Source: Bathymodiolus brooksi
Lineage: Eukaryota; Mollusca; Bivalvia; Mytilida; Modiolidae
DNA length: 64,000 bases
Direction of reading: 5' to 3'
Assembly (NCBI GenBank): GCA_963680875.1
Contig: OY804582.1
Location: 50,176,646-50,240,645, forward strand
The position numbers and the translations under genes are program-made. This document shows positions 1 through 10,662 of the stretch, piece by piece. Each line of letters opens with the position of its first letter. Positions within the stretch are counted from its first letter, which is position 1. The notes beneath the pieces were generated by a model, which worked only from the letters and a program-made list of their open reading frames with translations, was not told where the DNA came from and made no database searches.

Positions 1-1242
1 ACTTCTGTCTAACAGCCTGGCTACGGTGATTATACTACTAATCTATGCAAATAATAGGTATTTGACTCTTGACGATGTATCTTCAGAACTGACGAGTACA
101 TGAGCTTTTATGTATATTCTCGCAATACAGCCATAGAAGATAATTTAGAGAACTTGAAATAATGAAATATAAGCGTGAATCGATAGGACGTATGCCAATG
201 CATATTGTACGATTTATTTTTGTTATCTGTTATCTAATTTGGCTTTGTAAATATCAAACATGTAACAATATAAAATAAAAATGCCTTTGCATATGGAAAT
301 GTATTAAATAAGATGATACATTCTAACTCACGGATCTCGTTATTATTTGAGTTAAATCTACAATCAGTGTGTTTTCTTCATTACGTAATATTCGGAACCT
401 TGATTTATCTCTGTTCTTAATGTAACCAAATCTCGAAGTAGAGTCTGAGATAACAAATCACAAATGAGAAAAATATAACCTGACATGTAAGGTAATCAGA
501 ACGCACCTCATTAAAAAAACGTTAGAGAAAGTAGAAGAAAAAATATATAATGGAAAATCCAGAAACAATTGCAAAATCTTAAAATTTGGGAGAACTGAGC
601 TATCGTATTCATAAAACAAGAACAGAGACTAAAGGGTACGTCTTTAATGTATTGGTGCATGTCCTAGTACAAATGACATAATGGAAATAAGGGGCGTTAA
701 ATGTACCCGAAGCTTGCAGCTGTACGATTTTTAGACTTTCGAACTTTCTTGCCTTGGGGATAATAAGAGTATATAGGGTCGACACATGGAAGTTGCTATT
801 TATAAAATATTGTTATGGCATTAATATAGACAGGAACAAGTTAAATAAAGGAACAAAGTGATGAAATAACAAAATATTTTTATTGAACATGAATATGCAT
901 GCAGAAAGTTAAAAAGTAGGTGGTAATTGCGTGTCACGAGCGTCTTTGTGGAAAACAACAAGACCATACTTTATCAAAACAAATAACATAATTATCAAAA
1001 ATACGTATACTGTCATTTAAAGCATCTCTGATTCTTTCTATTTATTGAAAGGGACGTTTATTTCTTTCCTTAATAGCTGTCATGGTAACTTCAAAATCCT
1101 GTCAGTTATTTTTCCGAATATATTTTGACTTAATTATAAATGCGGTTTTGTAATTTGAACTTTATTTTTTTCTTATCGACAAGCTAGTGCTATATGATTT
1201 TGAAGTTGCTTGCTCCATATCTATTATATCCCTTACCATATC
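1..1242 (+). repeat. A module, copy 1 (non-coding part)
   Basis: This is the first of five copies of an A module; the others begin near 18,520, 23,690, 36,050 and 57,120. The shared opening reads through CTACGGTGATTATACTACTA. All copies keep the same order of AT-rich landmarks, such as a GACTCTTGACAATGTAT block and an AAATGTATTAA block. I see no reading frame longer than about 60 codons and no splice or codon signal worth calling. In the copies where the left side is visible (35,460-36,050 and 56,770-57,120), the module follows directly on PLE-like 3' tail sequence. It may therefore be the distal part of a PLE-derived composite repeat, which is inference. The window begins inside or at the edge of the module. 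Confidence 0.75.
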
Positions 1243-1587
1243 GTTGGTGCAATTATTAGCGAGCTCGAGTGATGCACATCGTGGGTTCGAGTCGGGGATG
1301 GGTCAAACCAATGGCTAGAAATTGGTATTTGCTGCTTCTAGGCTAAGTACACACTTTTAAGGAGAAAGAGGAAATTTGTGTCGCGGAATTGTGATAATGT
1401 GTCCTGGTGACTTATATTCGCACAGATTCTTGCTTCAATGAGCACCCACGATAATAATTAAACAAATCGTGTTCGCTTAGTAAAAACGACCATCATCATC
1501 AGCTCAAAGACCTGCAACCTATCTCACCGATTTATTGCTGAACAATTGCTCATTTTCACATTAAATAACAACCACTCTCTCACTGCC
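1243..1587 (+). mobile_element. tRNA-derived SINE, copy 1
   Basis: The head resembles a tRNA gene with a pol III B box, GGTTCGAGTC at 1,284-1,293, and an A-box-like GCAATTATTAGCGAGCTC about 35 bases upstream. It is followed by a conserved body (GGTATTTGCTGCTTCTAGGC) and ends in a CACTCTCTCACT run. Related copies lie at 19,514, 40,078 and 58,167. A tRNA-like head followed by a conserved central body is the architecture of molluscan SINEs; I cannot assign the named family without a library search. It is not a functional tRNA gene, because the head does not close into an acceptor stem. This copy sits at the right end of the A module and was copied with it rather than inserted independently. Confidence 0.7.
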
Positions 1588-1618
1588 CTATTACATACCG
1601 CCAGGATATAAACATCTG

Positions 1619-3693
1619 TAGCCCTTTTCACAAAAATAAGTATAGTCCTAACTTTTTCACTTAAGATTATCGTACGACAATTCCTAAGTCCTTTTCACAA
1701 AGATTATCTTACGACCAATTTTAATCTTACGACTAAAATTACGCTTATGATAAAAAAAAATCCTTCCTTAGGTGTACTCGATGCAACATTATGTGATAAA
1801 TTTTGACGGTGACTTGCGACAGGTCAATGGTTTTCTGCGGGTACTCCAGTTTTTTCCACAAATAAAACTGACCGATATATTGTTGAAAGGGGCGTTAAAC
1901 ACCATAAACCATCTTCCTTGGCAACCTAGTTTCATTTTCATCGCAGAATGTCTTTGTATTGCTTTCAGTATTATCTGAACTACGATTTCTATGAAAACCT
2001 TGTTAGAAAGACCAAAGAGGTAACTTTATCACAGACAGTCTCAGAGAATATACACAAACTAAGTTATTAAATCAGACTAACGAATAACATTTAAAAAAAT
2101 CTAGAAATGCGAAAGTCTACATGTTTCTGACGCTCAAACAAAACATTTTTTTCTTAATAGAAATATTCTATAAAACATCCCCGGCACTATTTTATTAGCT
2201 GCTTTTATGCTATGATGTGTTTGTAGGTTTATATATACTTTTATTCTTATATATGAATCTGTCACCAATAACTGCACAAAATATGAACAAGTATGATTTT
2301 CGTATAGAGGAAAATGTATAATGCATGTAGATTAAAATGATATATGATAATTATCATTACTTGAGGTTATTCGTCATCATCCACGCGTGGTCACTTTTGG
2401 TAGAAGCATTGTTTTAAGGGAGTGCATTTGGAGTTTGAAAGAAACCTATTCCTATAAATTATCCATGCTGGATAAATCATTTCATCGTTGTGTTTCAGCA
2501 AAATATTTACACTCACATCGTATTTCTTTTACATCCGTTTTTCAAACCTATCCCCTCTCCTCAACAAATATGTAAACGCTGATTCTCTACTATTAAAGGA
2601 ATAGTTACTTGCCAATTAAATGTAAGTTGTTTTTATTAATCTTAATATTAGCACCTGGTAGTTTATAAGATGTTCTACATATTAGCAGAAAGGCAGTGGC
2701 TCTGTTTACAACTGAAAGTTTTGTATGATTAGGCATCCAAATCATTTCCTTAATTCTATTAGAAAGTGCTAAGAATAGCTTAAAATAGTTCTGACAATGA
2801 ATTTTGTTTATGTAACATTCCATCTTTATTCAAATTCAAGTCATGGGTACCGCATCTTTCTGGATCCAATAATAATAATAATGTTGTCGAATCATTAAAG
2901 ATTTTTACTAAAAGTCTACAGGAAGAAGGAATATATGCTTAGTATATTTTTGTATTAAACATTATTAATGAGCTTGATATTAGTGGTGATTTCGTAAATA
3001 CATATATAACCAATTTAACAAATTTAAAGTAAATTACACGATATTCTATGATTTAACAATATGTGTCCATGTAGTAAGATAGAAACGTACATGTATGAAA
3101 GTAACATTAAAGGAAAGCATAGGAAAAGAAAAATCCATCCCATGTTGTCAAGTAGTCTTTTCGATTGTCGACCGTTCCCAATTTTGAAATCTAAAATAAA
3201 AAGAATTATCCTCACTTTTTTGTCAGATGATATGTAAACAATACACTTTGTTGCATTGAAAATGTAAATGTACGGAATATATCGTTATATACTCTGTTAT
3301 TAGGCACGCCAAAGAGGAGTTAACAACAATATTATGTGTAGCGTCTGTTTGTATGAAACCAGATTTATTTCAATAAACATTTATCAATATGTGTAATAAG
3401 GTTTGTCATACGGTCAGAGAAAATGCGCTAACGGTGAATGGTTCTCTTATTTTTAAACCGAAGCGCCAATCCATCGTCCTTCTTTTTTGTTCTTTTTTTT
3501 ACTTACGATAAAAGATAAGACAAATATTTCTCTTACGTTCGACATTTTACACTTACGACAGGGTAGTTTTACACGTAAAGTTAGGACAAATTTTAAACTT
3601 AAGATTATCGTAAGTATGTTTGTGAAACTCTTTATGATCTTAGTTTTACACTTACGACAATGTTTCATCGTAAATATTTTGTGAAAAGGGCTA
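1619..3693. mobile_element. Non-autonomous TIR element, copy 1, with 3-bp target duplication
   Basis: The left end TAGCCCTTTTCACAAAA at 1,619 is repeated inverted at the right end (3,677-3,693). The element is flanked by CTG at 1,616-1,618 and 3,694-3,696. The paralogous A-B junction at 19,881-19,897 carries a single CTG and no element, so both boundaries and the 3-bp duplication are read directly. Sub-terminal zones of about 150 bases at both ends are full of TTACGA/TCGTAA hexamers and share TTAAGATTATCGTA, as expected for transposase-binding sites. The interior has no transposase-like frame. The longest interior frame that survives in both copies is a 72-codon minus-strand frame at 2,605-2,823 with no recognised domain. 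A 3-bp duplication fits several cut-and-paste superfamilies (for example PIF/Harbinger or CMC), but the CTG target and the ends match none that I can name. Confidence 0.8.
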
Positions 3694-3696
3694 CTG

Positions 3697-5600
3697 ACTG
3701 ATTGTGTCTTCATGTTCTGATTCTTCTACGTGGACATCCTGTTGTTCTTTTAGATGTTCACCTTCAAAACACTTAAGTTCATCAAACAGGAATAAAACTT
3801 ATATACTACTAACATGTCTGACTGTTAGCGCATCATTTTCACATTCATCGCAGATAGAACAAAGAATGTTACACTCGAATGTACTGTTTGAACGCTATTC
3901 CCATGCGTCTCTGATGTATTTCAATTACAATATACCGTTTCTGACCAATATCAAAGACACACCAAAGACAGCAACGTCTTCCCGGACAAGATTGTCTACG
4001 AGTGATAGCCTGCTATTTTGATCCAGCATAAATAGGCTGACAACAACCTGTCTCACAGAGATCTAGCATCACTAGAAGATTAAGAAAACAAATATCAAAT
4101 GAGCTATTTTATTTTAGAAAGATTGTTGTATTACTCGACACAAACGATTGGTTCCCTCGTAAACACCGCCATTCAATATAAATATGGTCCTTACATGGGT
4201 GAAGAAGCAAAGATAGGATTATTTTCTTCAGGTTTTAATACCTTATTCCATTTTAAGGGGTCAATATCAGTTATTTCTGACAATAACATTTGACACTTAA
4301 AATTAACCATTTGATTTTAATTGGCTATATTGTCTATGCCCTCTGTTTTTTGTGGCTTCCAAAGACTTTTATATTATTTGGCTTTTTTACCCTGGGCGTA
4401 CTTTATGAAGGTTATTCCAGAAACGTGTCGCGCGCACTGAATTAGATATCTGCGTATTTATTTTAAACCTACTACATTATTGGATGTCGTAGCCATAATT
4501 CTTTTATATCAATGAACAAAATAAATTCATTTTTACACATTTGACAAAATCTGTTTCCAGAGTCATTTTGCTTATTACAGCCCATTCAATTAGTTTGTTT
4601 AATGGTTCTACACGTGTCTGATTTGAAATGGGTAACTTGGTTAATAACTTCTCCATATAAATATGGATGAAAATTACATGCAGCATTATTATAAATTAAC
4701 AATTAGCAATTATCTTTTTACATTTAGCAAAATCTGCCCCAAAGAAACATTTGCTTATCATAGCCCATTCAATTATGTTTTCAATGATTTCACACGTGAC
4801 ATATTGAAAATGGTTAACTTGGTTGATATTGTTTCCATATGAATATGGATGGGATTAACATGCATAATTGTATGCATACATAAGATCTTTATAGTAGTAG
4901 TAACATATAGTGCAAGTTTAAAAAAAAATAATTAAAGCATATCGGCAAAAATGTGTTCCATAAAAAATATAGTCGAGCATGACATTTCATTTGCTTAATT
5001 AGTAAGAAAGGATATGCGTGTACATGAACATCACTCTCGGTTTTTTGATTGTGTCCGAGTTGCTCATCTTGTTATTATTTGTGTGTGTGTGATGTCCTAT
5101 TAGGTGTGAGAGTTCCGTGTTGTGAAGTCCGTTGCGATTCCACATAAAGTGTTCGGTACATCTTTACATGTAGTTGGTGGTAGTAGAGCTCTTGTCTTAT
5201 TTACGTTAGTTGTGGTTATTTTGCGGATAGTGGTGCCCAACACACATTGTGTTTTGTTGTTGTTTTGTTTGTCTGCAGCTTGTGTATTCTATGCTGCCAG
5301 TTTCTCTTGATTGTCCATTCGGTATTTTGTTACGTTTATATACACTTATGCACAAAGTCAAGTAACGAAACAGGTTTTTTATTAATTTTTTGCATATTTT
5401 GTTATTTTGCTTCATAAACAATCACGTGTGTCACTTTCCTATTAATACCGTGAATTTGAAATATGTCAATTTACGTCCTTACATATTTAAAGTCGGATGC
5501 AAATTTCTTATGCACAGAAGGTATGTGTATGTTGTATTTGTTTTTCTTTTATTTCATTTAAGAATTGAATGAATTTTTTGTAGTTTTATTACCGTGTAAA
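3697..5600 (+). repeat. B module, copy 1
   Basis: This stretch has paralogues at 19,891-21,280, 24,735-24,930 (fragment) and 42,785-44,690. From left to right it holds: a broken version of the minus-strand frame that is open at 20,003-20,248 (here about 3,820-4,060); a tandem duplication at 4,530-4,865; and a tail at about 5,040-5,320 with the TTCCGTGTTGTGA motif. That motif also marks the PLE-like tails in the C modules (11,733, 30,352, 50,330 and 62,860). Open frames in this tail encode hydrophobic strings, but the same happens in all PLE-like tails here and I do not regard them as genes. Confidence 0.7.
4530..4865 (+). repeat. Two-unit tandem repeat, about 187-bp period
   Basis: Unit 1 runs from about 4,530 and unit 2 from about 4,717. 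Both contain a TTTACA...AAATCTG start, then CAGCCCATTCAATTA or TAGCCCATTCAATTA, then AACTTGGTT, and end with an ATATGGATG...ACATGCA block. The units differ at roughly one base in five, so the duplication is old. The same pair is present in B4 at about 43,610-43,955, so it predates the large segmental duplication. Confidence 0.75.
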
Positions 5601-5755
5601 AGCGTGGACTGAAGCATATTTTGTGTGAAGCTACACAAAATGCATTGAATTCTGATAATTGGCCATGAACGAGTCCTCTACATTGTGATCTGTCTTGCAC
5701 CTGTCTGGTTGCCTCTGCCCATGTGTTGAATCCTAGCTGTTTCCTTTCTTTTTCT
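5600..5755 (-). pseudogene. 3' end of a LINE reverse-transcriptase ORF, copy 1
   Basis: Read on the minus strand from about 5,755 to 5,640, one frame gives VEKERKQLGFNTWAEATRQV followed by QDRSQ and a GLVHG motif. This resembles the extreme C-terminus of LINE ORF2 proteins found near the ends of many invertebrate non-LTR elements. The family assignment is from recognition and not from a search. Everything upstream is missing: the sequence switches at about 5,757 to Gypsy reverse transcriptase in the same orientation. A copy at 58,253-58,326 extends a few residues further upstream (WRRTVEKERKQLG), which supports the LINE origin. The same junction occurs near 44,850 in the duplicate segment. 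Confidence 0.55.
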
Positions 5756-5756
5756 A

Positions 5757-6020
5757 CCTATCTCTAAACATATCTAAACAGGAGATGAAGGTAGTTCCGC
5801 GTAGCTGGTCAATACATGATTCAATGCGAGGCAACGGAAACGCATCTTTATGGGTAACAGAGTTAGGTTTTCTATAATCCATACAATAGCGAATTTTTCC
5901 GTCCTTCTTCATGCAGATTACAGGAGCCGCAGCCCATACCGATGAAGAAGGTTGAATTATTTTCTTTCCCAATAAGTCCATCACATACAGTTTTTCTTCT
6001 TCCTCAAACCCAAAACGGTG
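5757..6020 (-). pseudogene. Gypsy-type reverse transcriptase, N-terminal fragment, copy 1
   Basis: The minus-strand frame begins near GFEEEEKLYV and contains VICMKKDGKIRYCMDYRKPN, the early palm region of Gypsy/Ty3 reverse transcriptases, then HKDAFPLPRIESCIDQL and FISCLDM. The sequence breaks off there, before the catalytic YxDD box. RNase H and integrase are absent, so this pol is about one tenth of normal length. The position right after the protease and linker regions (6,133-7,089) fixes it as part of one element. The break coincides with a LINE tail at 5,600-5,755. The element cannot transpose on its own. Confidence 0.85.
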
Positions 6021-6132
6021 TCCTTCTTAGTCTTCCTTTATTGGTGTAGCATTACCTGTATCCATACGGTATGTCTGTGAAGTGGTCAATATCCATGTCA
6101 TCAACTGAAAAGGTACCTTGAAACTTTATTAA

Positions 6133-6609
6133 TCATTTTATCAGTTGAATTTCTTGTTCTTTTGACAAGTGCTTTTTAGATCTTTCCAGTAAATCGGTCA
6201 AGTATGATGGTACATCACATGGTTCCTCGGTTTCAGTCTGGTTTAACTGTCTTATTTGCACTTCATTCCTATCTGCAGTAGTCTCCTCAATGTCATCACA
6301 TTCTGTGTTGATTGTTTCTTCAACTTCAATTCCTACTCCAAGATCACTACCTTTCTTCAGTGATATGAACTCGTTTGTAGCATTATTGAAGACTACAGGT
6401 AGTTCAGCCTTATTAGGTACAACCACGTAAGGCATTGTGATTCCTTTCAAGTCTGGGAATGGTTGAAAAGAAACATCAGTGTCAAAGTCATTTTCAAGTT
6501 TCACTGTACATTGAATTGTGGACATCGGAGGGACAGTGATTCGCTTATTTAATTGTATTCGAGACACTTTGATGTCCTTTTCTCCAGCTTTAGCAAACTT
6601 TGCGACCAA
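6133..6609 (-). pseudogene. Gypsy pol linker between protease and reverse transcriptase, copy 1
   Basis: A 158-codon open stretch lies between the protease and reverse transcriptase of the same decayed element. It contains a proline-rich patch (VPPMSTIQC), a QPFPDLKGITMPYVVVPNKA segment and a C-terminal LTDLLERSKKHLSKEQEIQL. This is the usual pattern of the protease-RT connection in Ty3/Gypsy polyproteins, where an L-x-D-L-F/L-E-R-S helix precedes the RT domain. A stop at its end, followed by a shifted frame encoding a DDMDIDHFTD stretch, separates it from the RT fragment. The duplicate copy at 45,322-45,681 lacks part of the acidic region. Confidence 0.75.
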
Positions 6610-6660
6610 CTTCTGATTTTCTATGCTAATTGTATATCTATCTAAGTCAATGATCGCATG

Positions 6661-7089
6661 TTAAAGATGCAACAAATCTAGACCAATAATGACTGGATCT
6701 GTAGTATTAGCCACAATGAGCCTCCATTTTGTTTCTGTGTTCCAAATTTTGAAACGGGCTATGTCCCCTGATACAGTCTTTATGCAAGTAGTGTGCCCTG
6801 CCCCTTTCAGCGGAAAAAAACGTGCGCAGCCAACTGGTAATTTCAAGTTCTTGAAACAATCTTCACTTACAACTGCAATTTGAGCCCCAGTATCGACGAT
6901 TCCATCAATCTTGCGTCCGTTTATGGAGATAGGCAGAACAAGATTGATTCCATCATATTTATTGGTCTTTGATATTTCTTTCACTTGGAACATACCAGAA
7001 TCATGTTCATTTTGTTTTGACTTGTCCTTGTTCTCCATTACGTCTGAAGAGGGTTCCTTGCTGGATCCAGTGGAACCGGCCCCCAACAC
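6661..7089 (-). pseudogene. Gypsy aspartic protease, copy 1
   Basis: The frame carries the retropepsin active-site motif GIVDTGAQIAVVS about 60 residues in and the distal VIIGLDLL motif near the end, about 90 residues apart, as in retroviral-type aspartic proteases that cleave Gag-Pol. In between is a plausible flap region (KGAGHTTCIKT). The catalytic Asp-Thr-Gly is intact. A lysine- and serine-rich stretch that probably links to Gag precedes it, in a frame that overlaps an alternative frame at 7,038-7,259. The protease is open by chance of decay: Gag and RT on both sides are broken. Confidence 0.85.
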
Positions 7090-7289
7090 AGCATAGGATA
7101 GCGTTGTGACGGAGAATCAGCCAATTCACAAATATCAGGGAAACCGGCTCTTTGTAACAGGTTATCCTGCCTTGACTGCAGAACATTACTAGAATATTTT
7201 ACATTAGTTGAGTCTTCCAATTTCCTAGTTGTACCAAAGCCCCCTGGTTGCTGATACATCGGCGGCTGGGCTACTTCCCTGACCCTTGA

Positions 7290-7400
7290 TCGCTTAAAGG
7301 GTTAGTTCGAGTTGGCGATTTTGATTTTTTATTTGGACATTGATTGCTATAATGTCCCACTTCTTTTCATGAGAAACATCTGACCTCCTACTAGGTGACG
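7290..7400 (-). pseudogene. Gag zinc knuckle (CCHC) remnant, copy 1
   Basis: On the minus strand a GHYSNQCPNKK stretch forms the second half of a CX2CX4HX4C nucleocapsid knuckle, preceded by a first cysteine in RCF. In this copy the second cysteine codon is read as TGA. In the duplicate at about 46,435 that cysteine is present, but the codon just before it is TAA. Each copy therefore has its own lesion in the same motif, so both decayed after duplication or each lost a different codon. Confidence 0.6.
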
Positions 7401-7640
7401 GTGTCCTTGACCTACTTCTTCCGTATTATTGATTCCTTGACACTAGACTAAAAATCTTGGATGTGTTTTTTTGCATATTTGAAACGTCATTCTCAGTTTT
7501 TTTCAAGTCGATCTTCAAACATTTCCTGAGTCGCTGTCTGACGATTCGTCACTTTCCAAATTAGCATGTTGTACTTTCCGTATGTGTGGCTTAGCATGCC
7601 CAAGTAATACTTTCTGATTATATATGGAGCTCTTAACGTA

Positions 7641-8356
7641 TTATAGCGCTTGATCGATTCTGGATGGATTTTCATCCATAGCAGCTAATCCTGCTTTTTT
7701 GTCATTGCAACCTTTCAAGAAAGCATCAACAGCCATCAATTCAACAATATATTCAGTGGCTTCGCTGTACCCATCGGTAGCCATTTCTTGCACTCTCTCA
7801 GTAAGCTCTTCTATTGACTCTTCTACATTTTGCTTTACATCCTGAAGCTGTTTCCTGATTGAATGTGGAAGATCTTTATTACCAAGCCGTTTGAACATTT
7901 TTCCATCATTAACTTAGAATCCTTTTGTACTGATTGAAGACGCGTACTGAAAAACTTCAAAGCTTTCCCTCGCAAGCATAGAGGGAAATTGTAAAGTTTC
8001 TGGGCATCTGTCCATTCAAAACGCAAGGCAGTATGCGTAAATTGCAGGTGGTATGATTTCCAATCCCCACTTCCATCATAAGTCGACAACTTTGAGAAAT
8101 GAGGATGTGCGACCGACAACTTGTTACTACTGGATTTAACACTCTTGGTTGTTTTCTTAATTTGTTCGCTTCTCTGTGTTGTTTCTGAAAGATTATCACC
8201 AGACACTTTTTTGTTATGTGTTTCTTCTTCTGACATATGACCTTTTTCTCTTGGCCCATGAATATTTTTGTGTGCAAATTTGTCTATCATTTTTGATGTT
8301 TTGACATGTTGAATTTCTTCTTCTAACTGTTTTATTCTCTTATTTTCATCTAACAA
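7641..8356 (-). pseudogene. Gypsy Gag, central region, copy 1
   Basis: Two overlapping minus-strand frames (8,356-7,835 and 7,898-7,641), separated by a frameshift, encode a typical Ty3/Gypsy Gag. First comes a charged coiled-coil (KRIKQLEEEIQHVK). Next is a lysine- and serine-rich linker, then the capsid signature with a Y-D-G-S-G-D-W start, a W-T-D-A-Q-K-L helix and ALKFFSTRLQSVQKD. The last part is IRKQLQDVKQNVEESIEELT, MATDGY and VDAFLKGCNDKKAGLA, matching the end of retrotransposon Gag domains. Gag packages element RNA into particles. The frame break inside the capsid means no full product can be made. Confidence 0.8.
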
Positions 8357-8666
8357 TTGTTTTGCCTGAGCTTTTGCAGTTGCAGCTGCTTTTTCAATGT
8401 AATTTTATTGCGCATCTACCTTTTGCATCAATTGTTCCCGTTCCGTTTTCAATTCATACATTTTCCCATCTAATTTACTAATTTGTCCCTGATAGTGTCC
8501 GTTCTGTCTATGCAGCTCCTCTTCCCTTTATGGTTGGTACTTTGACTCTTGAGTCCTTAAAGCCTCTGTCAATCTAGACATACTCTCTTCTCCTTCACGA
8601 AGCCTATCAGCCAACAACTCATTTTGACTAGTAATTGCTGTCAATTCACTTTGTAAAGTGTCTATA

Positions 8667-8992
8667 TTACTTTACCTTTCTAAGCTCCATGGTATTGGTC
8701 GCATCAGCTTGCTTATTAATCAGTACCTCTGTTTTGTACTTCTCCATGAGCTGTTTCGTGTTATCCTTCCTCACAGGCTCTGTTTCATCTATCTCAAAGG
8801 TTATTCTACCACTCATCACTAGTGGGTCCCAGATATGAAACGGTACCCCATCTATCAACTTAAGTGATTATAAATCAGAGCAGCTTTTGAGCTGTCTTTA
8901 ATAATCATTCCTGATTTTTTTTCTCCTCTATCTGTGATGGTCATAAGCTCATCCTTTGTGGCAGTATTTATGTTAATTGGTTTCTTTGACAT
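8667..8992 (-). pseudogene. Gag N-terminus with helix-hairpin-helix-like motif, copy 1
   Basis: The minus-strand ATG at 8,990-8,992 opens a frame beginning MSKKPININTATKDEL, followed by MTITDRGEKKSGMII. This matches the consensus of helix-hairpin-helix DNA-binding motifs of the ComEA type (I-N-x-A-x-x-x-E-L ... G-x-G-x-x-K-A-x-x-I), although the hairpin glycine is degraded. A frameshift near 8,860 then leads into GVPFHIWDPLVMSGRITFE and a run of charged residues up to the coiled-coil. I take 8,992 as the Gag start because no longer frame exists upstream and tandem repeats begin soon after. In the duplicate element this whole part is deleted. Confidence 0.55.
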
Positions 8993-9084
8993 ATTTCCAA
9001 ATTCAAATTTTCAACTATTTATTGAGTTATATATGATTTTAATTTTAGACTAATTTTAACTTAAACTAATAAACTAAGTGTTAG

Positions 9085-9395
9085 GCAAGAGCTAACCTGC
9101 AGAACAATTTTCGTAACTTTAATTCCGAATAATCGTCAAGCAATGGAGACCTGCAAAGCAATTCCCCAAACTTTAATTCAAAATTGCTAAGCAAGCGGAA
9201 ACTGCAAAACAATTTTACTAACTTGATTAAATAAAATGTCGAGCAAGGGTAACCTGCACGACTTTCATTCCCTAAATTTAATTGTTTGCTATTACTAAAC
9301 TTTATTCATAACTTGATTAAATAAAATGTCGCATAAGGGTAACCTGCACTACTTGCATTCACTGAATTTAATTGTTTGTTATTCAGATTAATAGA
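9085..9395 (-). repeat. Degenerate tandem repeats in the Gypsy 5' leader
   Basis: Four to five units of about 50-90 bases share the pattern AGCAAGGGTAACCTGCAC, then a CATTC...AATTTAATTGTTTG block, then AACTTGATTAAATAAAATGTCG. They lie between the putative LTR and the Gag start, where retroelements keep the packaging leader. The last two units survive at 47,708-47,900 in the second element; the others went with the deletion that removed the Gag N-terminus. Confidence 0.65.
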
Positions 9396-9579
9396 ATATG
9401 CCATCAATTTACAAGACTGACAACAAATTATTCATTTTTTCTCTTTTTTTTGGCTTGAAACTCTGAACTGTTTTCCTTCTGAAAATCAAAGTTAAAGTAT
9501 TGCTTAATTCTAAGACAAAATGTATCAACTTGAACAACATTTCAATCTAAAGACTTGGCCAGTCCTCAAGGCAACCAAT

Positions 9580-10662
9580 TGTAATGACGAAATAAAAATC
9601 AAACTTTAGTAGTTCACAGTAAATATTATTACAAATCAAAAATAATCATTACTTGTATCACAATGGCTGTCATTTGTGATTGTGAACTGAGCACGAATAA
9701 TCAATTCGCAAAATTATAGAGTGTTTTTAGTCAAGTATATTGAAATCAATCATCAATACTTCACTCACTATGTGTCTCCATAGCAATTGAGCTCTCGGCT
9801 TACGATTTCAAATTTGTTCTTTGAAATAGCTTAAATTGAACTGTTATTATTCAAATAAATTTACTTTTGATCAAACTTAGTCAACAGTCAGAACTTGTAT
9901 ATATGTATTTCTAAACCGTTTTATAGCAAAAACACGCGTACACACAATTTCAGTTTGAACAGGTTTAACTGATGCAAAACTTTGCTTCAAACTTGTAAGG
10001 GACAGACAATTGACAAAGTGTGTATTTATGTTATGTCTGCTGATTTTTTCCAAAGAGCTTAGTCCAGGGCAACCGTTCTGAACTCTTATAACTACCTCTT
10101 CGCCTTATTATTAACCACCGGAGGTGAAAAGTATCAATTATACACGAATAAATAAACGCCAATAAAAAATATGCATGGATGACAAATGTCCTGTCAACTA
10201 TAATACACAACAATAAATTTACTACTCCCTTTTTCTTCTCTAGTTTAGTTTCACCAAGGTTTATAAACATGAACAAATATGGGATGAGCCTTTTTATTCT
10301 GTGCGGAAATTGTGTGTAAATACCAACACAAAGCACAACAACAGCTTGAACCTTGTATCAGTTCACCGTATTCTTTGTACAGTGAACACTATTCAGCAAA
10401 CTCCATGCCCTGTTTTTTTTTTTTCTCAATTTTTCCTCAGTCTAATTTCTTTATTAACCGTGAGTAAAACAAATAAACATCAGCCAGCAATAGGACTACA
10501 ACTATAAATAAGGCCCACGAAAAGAATAATTCACGTCACCCATATTGTATCCGATGAAATGAAAATTTGACAAATCTCCCGCACCGTCTGCACGAGAAAT
10601 TCGAAGCCCGCGAAAATTTGAAAAAAATAAACTGGCGTCTTTAGGCTTTTTCACATCTCACA
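9580..10662 (-). other. Possible Gypsy LTR, copy 1 (boundaries tentative)
   Basis: On the minus strand the region would begin TGTGAGATG near 10,662 and end CATTACA at 9,580, giving the usual TG...CA ends. It is followed after two bases by TGGTTGCCTTGAGGAC, which starts with the TGG expected of a primer-binding site. There is no second LTR because the 3' part of the element is lost, so neither the ends nor a target duplication can be confirmed. The duplicate lies at about 48,090-49,190. No gene is visible inside; short open frames are not conserved. Confidence 0.3.

Noticed and set aside
1243..1310. tRNA gene
   Set aside because: A B box is present, but the sequence does not fold to a full cloverleaf and is repeated four times as the head of a longer conserved unit, so it is a SINE.
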